NCBI GenBank assembly: GCA_963710645.1
Contig: CAVQBD010000009.1
Span: 1,240,001 to 1,304,000, forward strand
Source of the DNA: FEB-10 sp963710645
GTDB lineage: Bacteria > Acidobacteriota > Thermoanaerobaculia > Thermoanaerobaculales > Sulfomarinibacteraceae
Length of the DNA: 64,000 bases
Direction of reading: 5' to 3'
Positions 39,215-47,890 of the stretch are shown in pieces; the first letter of the stretch is position 1; every line of letters begins with the position of its first letter. The notes below the pieces were generated by a model. It was not told the DNA's origin. It did not search any database and saw only the letters and a list, made by a program, of their open reading frames with translations. Made by a program: the position numbers and the translations under genes.

Positions 39215-40113
39215 CTCCGATTCCAGTGATCCTCAACCCGACGGCCGGTGGCGGGCGGTTGCTGCGGCTGCGTCCCCAACTCGACGCTGTGGCGCACAGT
39301 CTCGGTGTGGAGCTGGAGTTCTGGTTCACCGAGGAGCGGGGCCACGGTGAGAAGCTGGCCCGCGCGGCAGCCGATCAGGAACGGCCGCTGGTGCTGGCCT
39401 GGGGCGGCGACGGCACCTACAACGAGGTGGCCCGCGGGCTCTTGGGTAGCCATAGCGCCCTGGGAGTGCTGCCGGGCGGCACCACGTCAGTCCTGGCCTA
39501 TGAGTTCCACATCCCGAGGCCCGCGCCCCGGGCGCTGAAAGCACTGCTGGGAGGGGCCGATCGCCCCATGCGGGTGGGCGCGTCGGACCGTGATGATCTG
39601 GTGATGCTGATGCTGTCCTCCGGTCCCGATGCGGTGGTCGTCCGCGATTCCATCAGCCGACGAACGGGGAATTACAAGGGCAAGACCGGTATCGCGCTGC
39701 AGGCGCTTCGCGAGCTGGCCAGCGGTCGCCCCTTGCCCCGGCTCCAAGTGCGATCGGGCGATCGCACGGTGGACGGCGGTTGGGTCATCGTCGGAAACTC
39801 CACGTGTTTTGGCGGCCCCTTCCGAGCCACACCCGGCGCCGATCCCTTCGCGCCGTCCTTCGAGGTCGTGGTCCACCAGGGCACCAGTCTCCTCTCCGCC
39901 ATAGGCTTCGCTCTCGGCATCCCCTTCGGCCGCCACGTGACGCGCTCCGACGTCATCCGGTTCGCCTGTGACCGGGTCACCATCGAACCGGTTCCCCGCG
40001 ACGCCCGGCTGCCCTATCAGGTGGACGGCGACCCAATCCAGGACCTGCCCGTGACCCTCGAAGTGGATCCCAGGGCCCTTGTCGTGCGGTTGCCGCGCGA
40101 TCACGTCACATAG
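39211..40113 (+). CDS. Diacylglycerol/lipid kinase family protein (YegS/DgkB-like)
   Basis: A 300-residue lipid kinase with the DAGK catalytic fold: NPTAGGGRLLRL for nucleotide phosphates, the signature WGGDGTYNEVARGLLG (residues about 69-84), LGVLPGGTTSVLA and the C-terminal YQVDGDPIQDLPVTLEVDP. Members phosphorylate diacylglycerol, ceramide or phosphatidylglycerol; the specific lipid is not readable. A TTG start at 39211 overlaps the ruvB stop as TTGA, so the two are coupled. A short TCCCGAG array directly follows the stop codon. Confidence 0.85.
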   Translation: MTPIPVILNPTAGGGRLLRLRPQLDAVAHSLGVELEFWFTEERGHGEKLARAAADQERPLVLAWGGDGTYNEVARGLLGSHSALGVLPGGTTSVLAYEFHIPRPAPRALKALLGGADRPMRVGASDRDDLVMLMLSSGPDAVVVRDSISRRTGNYKGKTGIALQALRELASGRPLPRLQVRSGDRTVDGGWVIVGNSTCFGGPFRATPGADPFAPSFEVVVHQGTSLLSAIGFALGIPFGRHVTRSDVIRFACDRVTIEPVPRDARLPYQVDGDPIQDLPVTLEVDPRALVVRLPRDHVT

Positions 40114-40134
40114 TCCCGAGCCCCGAGTCCCGGA
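40114..40134. repeat. TCCCGAG heptamers between convergent genes
   Basis: TCCCGAG, CCCCGAG, TCCCGGA. Begins with the first base after the lipid-kinase stop codon and ends 7 bases before the cysK stop. Confidence 0.7.
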
Positions 40135-40141
40135 ACTGCCG

Positions 40142-41077
40142 CTAATCGTCCAAACCGACGAACAGATCGGTGGAGATGTACCGCTCCGAGGTCGACGGCA
40201 CGATGAAGACCACGAGCTTCCCATCCAGCTCCGGCCGCTCGGCGACCTTGAGTGCGGCGGCACAGGCAGCGCCCGAAGAGATTCCCACCAGAATGCCCTC
40301 CTCCCGAGCCATCCGGCGGGCGGTGGCGAACGCTTCATCGTTGGAAACGGAAATCGCCTCGTCAACCACGGAAGTGTCGAGGTTGTCGGGGATGAAACCG
40401 GCGCCGATGCCCTGGATCTTGTGGCTTCCCGGCTCACCGCCGGAAATCACCGGCGAGTCGGCGGGTTCCACCGCGATGATGCGGACATCCGGTTTTCTCA
40501 CCTTCCAGAAACGGCCAACGCCGGTCAATGTTCCGCCCGTGCCGACCCCGGCAATGAAGACCGCCATCTCACCGTCGGTGTCCCGCCACAGTTCGAGGGC
40601 CGTGGTGGTCTGGTGAATCTCGGGGTTGGCGGGGTTCGAGAACTGCCCGGGAATGACGGCCCCCGGGATCTCCACCAACAACTCCTCGGCCCTCGCTGCG
40701 GCGCCGCGCATACCGTCCGCCGCCGGGGTCAGGTGGATCTCGGCACCCAACAGGCGCAGCACCCTACGACGCTCCAGCGACATGGAATCGGGCATCGTCA
40801 GCACGCAGCGATATCCCCGGGCCGCCGCCACCATGGCCAACGCGATGCCCGTGTTCCCAGAGGTGGGTTCAACGATGGTGGAGACGCCGGGGGTCAGTCC
40901 TCCCTTTGCTTCGAGAGCCTCGATCATTGCCACCCCGATCCGGTCCTTCACCGAGTGCGCCGGGTTGAAGAACTCCAGCTTGGCGGCGACGGTGGCCGGC
41001 AAGCCCGCCGCTATCCGGTTGAGTCGAACCAGCGGTGTGTTGCCCGTCAAACGGGTGATGTCGGATGCAATATTCAT
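40142..41077 (-). CDS. cysK: Cysteine synthase (O-acetylserine sulfhydrylase)
   Basis: Fold-type-II PLP enzyme making cysteine from O-acetylserine and sulfide. The PLP lysine lies in NPAHSVKDRIGVAMIE, the asparagine/phosphate loop in VEPTSGNTGIALAMVAAARGY, the cofactor phosphate loop in GVGTGGTLTGVGRF, and the C-terminal GISSGAACAAAL is intact. ATG at 41077 has CGGAGG upstream; the longer frame would read into a heptamer array. 311 residues matches CysK and CysM; the TSGNTG loop fits CysK better. Next gene upstream on the same strand is ruvA. Confidence 0.94.
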   Translation of the reverse strand: MNIASDITRLTGNTPLVRLNRIAAGLPATVAAKLEFFNPAHSVKDRIGVAMIEALEAKGGLTPGVSTIVEPTSGNTGIALAMVAAARGYRCVLTMPDSMSLERRRVLRLLGAEIHLTPAADGMRGAAARAEELLVEIPGAVIPGQFSNPANPEIHQTTTALELWRDTDGEMAVFIAGVGTGGTLTGVGRFWKVRKPDVRIIAVEPADSPVISGGEPGSHKIQGIGAGFIPDNLDTSVVDEAISVSNDEAFATARRMAREEGILVGISSGAACAAALKVAERPELDGKLVVFIVPSTSERYISTDLFVGLDD

Positions 41078-41129
41078 GGTGGCCTCCGGAAGGGGAAACC
41101 AGCGCTGGATGAGACGTATTCTCTGCTTC

Positions 41130-41294
41130 AGATGCCGGATACCAGATTCCGGATACCGGAACGAAGAACAAAGAACGAAGATCCCCCCGCCCACCCTGAA
41201 AGCGAGATGGTTGGTTGCTTGCGGTCTGGGGCAGACGGCACGCGGCGAGCAGGATCCACAATTTCCAAACCCTCCATACCGGACGGGTGGGGGA
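41130..41294. repeat. Eight-unit heptamer array and cassette remnant upstream of cysK
   Basis: AGATGCC, GGATACC, AGATTCC, GGATACC, GGAACGA, AGAACAA, AGAACGA, AGATCCC at 41130-41185, then CCCGCCCACCC and a degenerate remnant up to GGACGGGTGGGGG (41281-41293), which touches the ruvA stop. The array changes gradually from a GGATACC to an AGAACGA word, showing drift between word types inside one array. Confidence 0.85.
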
Positions 41295-41861
41295 TCAACG
41301 CGTCAGACGCTGCAGCGCCAGCCTCAGAATTTCGGTGATGTCCTGCTTGTCATCCTCGGTGAGGACGGCGTCAACGGCCCGGCGCGCCTCCCGCAACGGA
41401 TAGCCCAGGTTGACCAAAGCCGACACGGCATCGGTTCGCTGGTCACCCGCACCGGCCGTCACCTCGTCGAGTTGGCCCTTCAGCTCGAGCACGATCCTCT
41501 GCGCGGTCTTCTTGCCGACGCCCGGAGTCTTCTGCAGCCGCGCCACGTCCGAATCCTGGACGGCCTCGGCCAGTTCGGCCGTGGTCAGGCCGGACAAAAC
41601 GGCCAGCGCCGTCCTCGGACCCACACCGGCGACACCGATGAGCCGATCAAAGGCCTCGAGGTCGGACGGCTCGGGAAAGCCATAAAGCTCGATGGCGTCA
41701 TCCTTGAGCCGGGTGCGGATCCAAAGCGCGGCCTCGTCGCGCCCCGACAGCTGTTGGAACGCCCTCAGCGTGATCGACACCAGATATCCGACGCCCCCAG
41801 AGGAAACCAGAACCGTTCCCGGATCCACCAGTTGGAGGCGACCTTCGAGGCGGCCGATCAT
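41295..41861 (-). CDS. ruvA: Holliday junction DNA helicase RuvA
   Basis: Tetrameric Holliday-junction-binding subunit that loads RuvB. The N-terminal OB fold (MIGRLEGRL...GGVGYLVSIT), two helix-hairpin-helix motifs (LIGVAGVGPRTALAVLSGL and LQKTPGVGKKTAQRIVLEL), and the short C-terminal RuvB-contact domain (DAVSALVNLGYPLREARRAV) are complete over 188 residues. Follows ppiD by 30 bases on the same strand, so it may be part of that transcript. ruvB is on the opposite strand 2.1 kb to the left. Confidence 0.97.
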   Translation of the reverse strand: MIGRLEGRLQLVDPGTVLVSSGGVGYLVSITLRAFQQLSGRDEAALWIRTRLKDDAIELYGFPEPSDLEAFDRLIGVAGVGPRTALAVLSGLTTAELAEAVQDSDVARLQKTPGVGKKTAQRIVLELKGQLDEVTAGAGDQRTDAVSALVNLGYPLREARRAVDAVLTEDDKQDITEILRLALQRLTR

Positions 41862-41891
41862 CCCACGCCCTCAACTGGCGAGATCAAGAGC

Positions 41892-43844
41892 CTAGCCACG
41901 CGGGGCAAAACGCTCCATCAGCTGATTGTCGACCTCAACGACGGTGTTGCGACGGCGTTCGGCGATCATGGATTGGAGCAACTGTTGTGCACGCTGGGCG
42001 GTCAGCCGGGCACGGGCGTTGGCTCCCTCCTGGTCGATCTCGTCGGGACCCACCAAGTTCAAAGCCTCGACCCTCGCGACCACCACACCGCGATCACCAA
42101 GCTGGACCGGACCCAATACGTCTCCCACATCGGCGGAGAACACCGCCTCGTCCACCGCAGGAGCCGGTCCAATGGCACCGATAGCGGTGCCGCGCCGGTA
42201 GCCCGGCACTTCCACGACGGTGGTGCCGAACTCGGCCGCCAACTCGCCGGAGTCCCCGCCATCACGCCAACGCTGGGCGAATTCAGAGGCAACGCCGACG
42301 GCGAGACCCAGCGCCTTCAGCTTGCGGACCTCCTGTTCCACTGCCGGTCTGACGTCTTCGAACGACGGCACACCCTCGGGCTGTACCTCGGCCAACTGCC
42401 AAACGATCCAACCCCGTGGAATCGGCATCGGACCGCCCACGTGCCCCACCTCGACCTTAAAGGCCTGGTTGGAAAACTCCTCGCCGCCGCCGGTGCCGGG
42501 GATGGCCTGGCCCGATTCGAAGGCGGGACTGACGTTGAGAACCACCGCCTCGTCCTCATCGGCGATGACCTGCCACTCCTCGTCGGTGGCGGGCTCCTCA
42601 GAGGCGATTCGCCGCATCAAAGCGGCGGCTCGGATCTCTGCCTCGGCCGCGGCGCGCCCCTCGAGTACGCGGAACTTGACCTGATCCGCCACCTCGTCAA
42701 AGGGCTGCTGCTGCTCGGGCTTGAAGCCCTCGACCTTGATGATGTGGAACCCGAACTGGCTTTCCACCGGACCGATGATCTCTCCAGGTTTGGCGTTGAA
42801 GACCGCGTCCTCGAACTCCTTCACCATCTCGTTGCGGCCAAACCATCCAAGGTCACCGCCGTTGTCCTTGGAACCCGGGTCCTCGGAGTGCTTGGCGGCC
42901 AATTCGCCAAAATCTCCACCGGCCTGCGCGATCTTGAGCACCCCGTCTGCTTTGAGTCTGACTTGGGCACGATCATCAGCGCTCGCCGACGGAGGCAGCC
43001 GCAACAGGATGTGGCGTGCGTTGGCCTGCTCACCGAGCACAAAATCCTCGAGATGCTCGTCGTAGTAGACCTCGAGCTCGTCGTCCGTAACCGGCAAGGT
43101 TCGCCGCAGACGGGAGGTCTCCACCACGAGGTAGCGGATCACCCGCTGCTCTTCGCGACGATAGTCCTCCTGATTGTCCTCGAAGTACGCCGTCAAGACG
43201 TTGTCGTCCACCGTGACATCGTTGAGGAATCGTTCGTAACGAATCTGCACCGCATTGAGGTCAGCCGTTTCGCGCTGCCGGCGCAGGTCCGCCTCCACCT
43301 CATCGTCGCCGACGTAAACGCCCCGTCGAACCAGGGTATTCAGCTTGCTGATAAGGAGGTCCTCTTCGAAGTTCTTCTCGAATTCCTGCGGACTCATCTG
43401 GAAATAAGAACGGATGATTCGTTCGTAGGTCGCCTGCCCTACAAAGGCGCCATCCTCGTTGAGGAACAGCGGTGTCGCCAGGATGGCCTCCTGCAGCTCT
43501 TCGTCTGATACCACAAGGCCGGCCGCCGCGGCCTCCTCGAGGTGAAGCTCGCGATCGATGAAATAGGCCACCGTCTGCCCCGCCATGTCCACCTGGCCGC
43601 GGAGCTGATTCCATTGATCTCCGAACTGTTGCTGGAATCGATCGTTCATCCGGCGCAGTTCACCGATGAACTCTGCCTCGGAGACATTGCGGTCACCGAT
43701 GCGCACAGCCGAGCGACCGCCGCCGGCTCCGCCCGAGCGACCGGAACCCCAGTCCACAAACACCAGCAACACAAAGACCAACACCACGCCCCACAAGACG
43801 AACTTGAGGTGTCTCAGGTTGTCACGCAAGTATTTCAACGCCAT
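41892..43844 (-). CDS. ppiD: Parvulin-type peptidyl-prolyl isomerase, PpiD/SurA-N type
   Basis: A 650-residue inner-membrane-anchored periplasmic folding factor for outer-membrane proteins. One N-terminal membrane helix (FVLWGVVLVFVLLVFVDW) is followed by a SurA-like N domain, a parvulin domain (ARHILLRLPPSAS...GGDFGELAAKHSEDPGSKDNGGDLGWFGRNEMV...GPVESQFGFHIIKVEGF, about residues 285-390) and a second degenerate parvulin-like region. ATG at 43844 (MALKYLRDNLRHLK) is chosen since the earlier extension is not conserved-looking. Gene length and topology match PpiD better than SurA. Confidence 0.92.
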   Translation of the reverse strand: MALKYLRDNLRHLKFVLWGVVLVFVLLVFVDWGSGRSGGAGGGRSAVRIGDRNVSEAEFIGELRRMNDRFQQQFGDQWNQLRGQVDMAGQTVAYFIDRELHLEEAAAAGLVVSDEELQEAILATPLFLNEDGAFVGQATYERIIRSYFQMSPQEFEKNFEEDLLISKLNTLVRRGVYVGDDEVEADLRRQRETADLNAVQIRYERFLNDVTVDDNVLTAYFEDNQEDYRREEQRVIRYLVVETSRLRRTLPVTDDELEVYYDEHLEDFVLGEQANARHILLRLPPSASADDRAQVRLKADGVLKIAQAGGDFGELAAKHSEDPGSKDNGGDLGWFGRNEMVKEFEDAVFNAKPGEIIGPVESQFGFHIIKVEGFKPEQQQPFDEVADQVKFRVLEGRAAAEAEIRAAALMRRIASEEPATDEEWQVIADEDEAVVLNVSPAFESGQAIPGTGGGEEFSNQAFKVEVGHVGGPMPIPRGWIVWQLAEVQPEGVPSFEDVRPAVEQEVRKLKALGLAVGVASEFAQRWRDGGDSGELAAEFGTTVVEVPGYRRGTAIGAIGPAPAVDEAVFSADVGDVLGPVQLGDRGVVVARVEALNLVGPDEIDQEGANARARLTAQRAQQLLQSMIAERRRNTVVEVDNQLMERFAPRG

Positions 43845-43957
43845 GATCGCGCCTCCCGACTCGGAGTGGCGAAGTGTAGCGAAGCGATGGTCTTGACGCA
43901 ACTGGCTCCGGCTGCTTGCCGCTTGATTACGAGCATGTTACGTTTCCATTTGGAGGG

Positions 43958-45391
43958 ATGGATCGGGTGGCACGGGGCTTGCAGCTTGATTGGGTCATGG
44001 TGCGGGTCAATACGGTGCGACGCATCGCCATCGTGTTGGCTGTGGTGGCCGTTGTCGCCTTGATGGTGGCCCTTGGTTTCCAGTACCTGAATCCCGAGCC
44101 AGACGAACGCGCCCGCCGCGCCATCTTGCGGGCCGAGCAGCTGCGCGAGCAGGTCATGGCCCTCGAACTTCCAGAGAGCTGGAAAGACAATCTGGTCAAC
44201 GCTGAACGGGCCCTGGAAAACGCTAACAACGCTTTCTCAGAGCAACGCTGGCCGGAGGCCGAGCTCGAGGCCGAGGATGCCGGCAGCCGGTACGATGCCA
44301 TGCTCGGCGTGGGACGCAGTCAAATGGGTGGCGCTGGGCACTTCTACAGCATCGACGGAAGGGTACAGGTCCAGCGACCGGGTAAGGCCGATTGGCAGAC
44401 GGCCCAAAACAGGATGCCGGTCTTCAACGGCGACTTCGTCCGCACAGGCCGGGACGGGTCAGCCGAGATCTTGTTCGAAGACGGCAGCCTGTACCGCATC
44501 GCGCCGGATTCCCTGCTCGAGGTCCATCACCGAGCCGCAAGCCAGGATGTTGCGGGCGCCGTCAAGATGGTCGTCGGACGGATCAACGTCTACACCTCGG
44601 ACAATCCGTCGACGGTTTCCACCGACTCCGCCAACACCGAAATCGGCAGCGACAGCCGCGTCGCGGTCGGGGTTGACGAAGAGGATCGGAGAACCACCGT
44701 CGCGACCTTCAAAGGCCGCGCGCTGGTGCGCAACCTCAGGGGCGCCGAGATGTCGCTCCGGGATCGGGAACAGGTCGCAGCATCCACCGACGGCACCTTC
44801 TCCAAGAAATACCGGATCCCGGATCCGCCGCTGCAGGTGGATCCGCACAACAACGCGGGCTTCGACCTGGTCGGTCAGCGCATCATCAATCTCAGCTGGC
44901 GGCGACCCACCCCGAACAGCGCGGTCCACCTTCAGGTCAGCCGCTCCCACCGGTTCATCGCCGAAGAAACCGATGTGGACGCACCAGGCCTCCGGAAAGA
45001 CGGCGTCCGGCTCGAAGCGATGGAAGCCGGAACCTATTTCTGGAGATTGGCAACGGTGGGCGCCGAGGATCTGCGCTCGGAGTGGAGTGCCGTTCGCCGG
45101 TTCCGGATTTTCTCCTCCGATCACCAGAGCCTGCTTCAGGACACGACCCCACCGGCGCTCGAGGTTTTCCCACCGAATCAGATGGGCAACATGTTCATCG
45201 TTGAAGGAAAGACCGAGCTCGGAGCCACGGTGACCATCAACGGCGAAGTGGTCAAGCTGGACAGCTCGGGACGGTTCCGCAAGACGGTGGAGGTCATCGA
45301 AGACGGCTGGAATCACCTCATCATCCAGGCGGAGGATCCGTCCGGCAATGTCACAGAACGACGCGAACGCGTCCACGTGGAGGTCTATTGA
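43958..45391 (+). CDS. FecR-domain protein with membrane anchor, coupled to mreB
   Basis: A 477-residue protein: membrane helix RIAIVLAVVAVVALMVALGF, a helical segment (LREQVMALELPESWKDNLVNAERALENANN), a FecR-type beta domain (VQVQRPGKADWQ...VFNGDFVRTGRDGSAEILFEDGSLYRIAPDSLLEV), a Fn3-like piece (LSWRRPTPNSAVHLQVSRS...GTYFWRLATV) and a final bacterial-Ig-like domain (PPALEVFPPNQ...VTINGEVVKLDSSGRFRKTVEV). The start is uncertain among 43958, a GTG at 43967 and ATG 43997. Its stop overlaps the mreB ATG (TGATG), so it is translated together with mreB and may be an envelope partner of the elongasome; that link is inference. Confidence 0.75.
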   Translation: MDRVARGLQLDWVMVRVNTVRRIAIVLAVVAVVALMVALGFQYLNPEPDERARRAILRAEQLREQVMALELPESWKDNLVNAERALENANNAFSEQRWPEAELEAEDAGSRYDAMLGVGRSQMGGAGHFYSIDGRVQVQRPGKADWQTAQNRMPVFNGDFVRTGRDGSAEILFEDGSLYRIAPDSLLEVHHRAASQDVAGAVKMVVGRINVYTSDNPSTVSTDSANTEIGSDSRVAVGVDEEDRRTTVATFKGRALVRNLRGAEMSLRDREQVAASTDGTFSKKYRIPDPPLQVDPHNNAGFDLVGQRIINLSWRRPTPNSAVHLQVSRSHRFIAEETDVDAPGLRKDGVRLEAMEAGTYFWRLATVGAEDLRSEWSAVRRFRIFSSDHQSLLQDTTPPALEVFPPNQMGNMFIVEGKTELGATVTINGEVVKLDSSGRFRKTVEVIEDGWNHLIIQAEDPSGNVTERRERVHVEVY

Positions 45392-46416
45392 TGCACCTAT
45401 CCAGCCTACTCGGGCTGTTCTCCTCCGACCTGGCCATCGATCTCGGCACGGCCAATACTCTGGTCTTCGTGCGGGGTAAGGGGATCGCGGTGGTGGAACC
45501 CTCCATCGTCGCCGTCAACCGCAACACGAACCGGGTGGAGGCGGTGGGCGCCAAGGCAAAGGACATGCTCGGCAAGACGCCCAGCAATATCCAGGCAATC
45601 CGGCCCATGAAGGATGGCGTCATTGCCGACTTCGAAGTGACTGAGAAGATGCTAGAGCACTTCATTAAGAAGGCCCACGGCCGCTCCTTCCTGGTTCGAC
45701 CAAGGATCGTCATATCGGTTCCGTCGGAGATCACCCAGGTGGAGAAGCGGGCGGTCAAGGACACCGCATTAAAGGCTGGAGCCAGCGAGGTCTACCTCAT
45801 TGAACAGGCGATGGCGGCTGCCATCGGCGCCGGGCTTCCCATCACCGAGCCCTCGGGTAATATGATCGTCGATATCGGTGGCGGCACCTCCGACGTGGCG
45901 GTGATCTCCCTCGCCGGCGTTGTCTACTCGAGATCGGTGCGGGTTGCCGGCAACGAGATGGACGAAGCGATCATCCAGTACCTCAAGAAGAAGTACAACC
46001 TGCTGCTTGGCGAGCGCACCGCCGAGTTGATCAAGATGGAGATCGGGTCGGCCTACCCACTGGACGAGCCACTGACCCTCGAGGTCAAGGGGCGGGACCT
46101 GGTAGAGGGGATTCCGAAGAACCTCACCATCACCGACGAGGAGATCCGAGAGGCGCTCACCGAGATCGTGGCCACCATCGTCGACGCGGTTCGCAACGCC
46201 CTGGAAAGAACACCGCCCGAGCTGTCGGCGGACATCATGGACAAGGGCATCATTCTTGCCGGCGGCGGTTCGCTGCTCAAGAATCTCGACAAGCGGCTGC
46301 GAGAGGAAACCGGTTTGCCGGTTGCCCATTGCGAGGAGCCCGGATCGGCGGTGGTCCGGGGCACCGGCATGATGCTGACCAACATCGATTTGCTGCGGAA
46401 GATCGCCATTGACTAG
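45391..46416 (+). CDS. mreB: Rod-shape determining actin homologue MreB
   Basis: Cytoskeletal ATPase that orients lateral wall synthesis. Actin-fold motifs: phosphate-1 SSDLAIDLGTANTLVFVRGKG (residues about 9-29), phosphate-2 MIVDIGGGTSDVAVISL, adenosine GIILAGGGSLLKNLD. The N-terminal MHLSSLLGLFSS is a candidate amphipathic membrane helix. ATG at 45391 shares a base with the preceding stop. First of mreB-mreC-mreD-mrdA-rodA; a 149-base gap with mirrored heptamers separates it from mreC. Confidence 0.97.
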   Translation: MHLSSLLGLFSSDLAIDLGTANTLVFVRGKGIAVVEPSIVAVNRNTNRVEAVGAKAKDMLGKTPSNIQAIRPMKDGVIADFEVTEKMLEHFIKKAHGRSFLVRPRIVISVPSEITQVEKRAVKDTALKAGASEVYLIEQAMAAAIGAGLPITEPSGNMIVDIGGGTSDVAVISLAGVVYSRSVRVAGNEMDEAIIQYLKKKYNLLLGERTAELIKMEIGSAYPLDEPLTLEVKGRDLVEGIPKNLTITDEEIREALTEIVATIVDAVRNALERTPPELSADIMDKGIILAGGGSLLKNLDKRLREETGLPVAHCEEPGSAVVRGTGMMLTNIDLLRKIAID

Positions 46417-46497
46417 GGCGCAGGCAATAGGGAGTAGGGAATCGAGGCGGGTGGTCCACTGCCGACTGCCTGCTGCCAACCGCCTACTGCCTCCATG
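46416..46497. repeat. Mirrored heptamer arrays between mreB and mreC
   Basis: GGGCGCA, GGCAATA, GGGAGTA, GGGAATC (46416-46443) then the opposite-sense CCACTGC, CGACTGC, CTGCTGC, CAACCGC, CTACTGC, CTCCATG (46456-46497). The first base of unit one is the last base of the mreB stop codon. The arms could fold into a long imperfect hairpin in the mreB-mreC transcript. Confidence 0.85.
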
Positions 46498-46565
46498 AGC
46501 GGGTATCATGACCACGTGGCGACACACCGAGTTCTGACTCCTTCCCGTTCCAAGGCGCTGCTGAG

Positions 46566-47396
46566 ATGACCGACAACCGGCTGTTGTTGCTGCGAATCGG
46601 GCTTGTGTGGCTCCTCCTCGAGCTCGTGGCCGCCACCCAGGCACGGACGCCGGACGGCACCCCGGTGGCCTGGCGATGGGTCCGGACAGGTGTCGCCCCG
46701 TTGGTCAACAGCTCGAGCAGAATCGGTGCCTCCGTCGGACACTTCATGGACAACATCGGAGCCACCAGCCGGATGCTTACGGACAGCCAACGAATGCTCA
46801 CGGAGTTGGAGGAACTCAGGGCCCGGAACCTCGCACTCGAAGAGGATGTGGCGTCGCTGCGCGACGGCTCCGCGCTGCTCGATGGCGTGGTCGTCCTCGA
46901 GACCGACGGCCTCGTGGGCCGGTGCGTTTTTCGCGACCCCGCCCGTGGCCGGATGGAAATCGCCGTTAATAGCCCTTTCGAGATCCGCCGCGACACGCCG
47001 GTGCTTACCGGCAGGGGACTGGTGGGGCGGGTGGTGCAGTCCCGGGGCCAACGATCTTGGGTCGAATTGTTGACTCATCCTGCAGCTGCGGTGGCCGTGC
47101 AGACGACCGATGGCTCGCTCCACGCCCTCGCCACGGGGACCGGAGGAATCGACCGGCTCGAAATCCTCTTCGTTCCCCGCACCGCAGAGATCCTCCAGGG
47201 ATCTGTCCTTGTGACTAGCGGCGCCGACGGCATCTATCCCCCGGGGATTCCGGTGGCGTCGGTGGTGAGCGTCCGTGAAACCGACGCCGCCTTCCTCGAA
47301 GTTCGAGCCTCCCCGGACGCCGACCTCACGACCCTCAGGGTGGTCCTCCTGTTGCCCACGGTTTCTTCTGGCCATCAGCTCGGGGTGTCGCCGTGA
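46566..47396 (+). CDS. mreC: Rod-shape determining protein MreC
   Basis: A 276-residue single-pass protein of the elongasome that activates PBP2. One N-terminal membrane helix (LLLLRIGLVWLLLELVAAT), a periplasmic coiled coil (DSQRMLTELEELRARNLALEEDVASLRDG) and the paired beta domains (GRCVFRDPARGRMEIAVNSPFEIRRDTPVLTGRGLVGRVVQ, VLVTSGADGIYPPGIPVASVV). The stop overlaps the mreD GTG. A TATCAT box lies about 60 bases upstream, so it could have its own promoter inside the interrupted operon. Confidence 0.92.
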   Translation: MTDNRLLLLRIGLVWLLLELVAATQARTPDGTPVAWRWVRTGVAPLVNSSSRIGASVGHFMDNIGATSRMLTDSQRMLTELEELRARNLALEEDVASLRDGSALLDGVVVLETDGLVGRCVFRDPARGRMEIAVNSPFEIRRDTPVLTGRGLVGRVVQSRGQRSWVELLTHPAAAVAVQTTDGSLHALATGTGGIDRLEILFVPRTAEILQGSVLVTSGADGIYPPGIPVASVVSVRETDAAFLEVRASPDADLTTLRVVLLLPTVSSGHQLGVSP

Positions 47397-47887
47397 AAAA
47401 CGCGCTCCTGATTGCCCTCACCCTCATCCTGCAGCGCGTCATGGGCGCGCCGGGGGGACCGGAATGGGCCGGTTTCGTGCTCCTGCCCATGGCCTGGCTG
47501 GCAGGATCGGCGGTGCTGGAGACGGGCCGCCGTTGGGTCTGGACCGCCCTCGTCATCGGCCTGGGGTGGGATCTTCTTCTCGAACCCATCATCGGCCCGG
47601 GCGGCATCGCCTGGAGCGCGGCCGCGGTGGTCATCCACTGGTTGGCGAGCATCATCGCCGATCGCTCGTCCAAGGCCTGGTTCGCCTTTGGGGCCGTGGG
47701 AGCGCTTGTGGTGGTCATGGTCCATCGGCTGGCCCTGTTGCCTTTGGGCATCAGCGAGTCGTGGCGCTGGATCGATCTCGGCGCCTGTGTGCTGGCCACC
47801 GCCATCTGGTGCGGACTGGTGGGCTGGATTCTGTCCCTCGGTCTGGCTGCCAGATTGCGGGCTCATCGCGCCCGAAAGCTCCGTTAG
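47393..47887 (+). CDS. mreD: Rod-shape determining protein MreD
   Basis: A 164-residue inner-membrane protein with four to five hydrophobic helices (WAGFVLLPMAWLAGSAVL, WVWTALVIGLGWDLLLEPIIG, FAFGAVGALVVVMVHRLALLPL, IWCGLVGWILSLGLAARL). The GWDLLLEP segment occupies the place of the conserved MreD GLxxD motif. Begins with GTG overlapping the mreC stop (GTGA), ends 3 bases before mrdA, which fixes its identity by context as much as by sequence. Confidence 0.85.
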   Translation: MKNALLIALTLILQRVMGAPGGPEWAGFVLLPMAWLAGSAVLETGRRWVWTALVIGLGWDLLLEPIIGPGGIAWSAAAVVIHWLASIIADRSSKAWFAFGAVGALVVVMVHRLALLPLGISESWRWIDLGACVLATAIWCGLVGWILSLGLAARLRAHRARKLR

Positions 47888-47890
47888 ATC

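Noticed and set aside
38186..41861. A ruvABC operon
   Set aside because: ruvB and ruvA are on opposite strands with two unrelated genes between and no ruvC.
40626..43508. A 960-codon open frame on the plus strand opposite ruvA and ppiD
   Set aside because: It is antisense to two genes with full family motifs, has no domain pattern, and long antisense frames are expected at this GC content.
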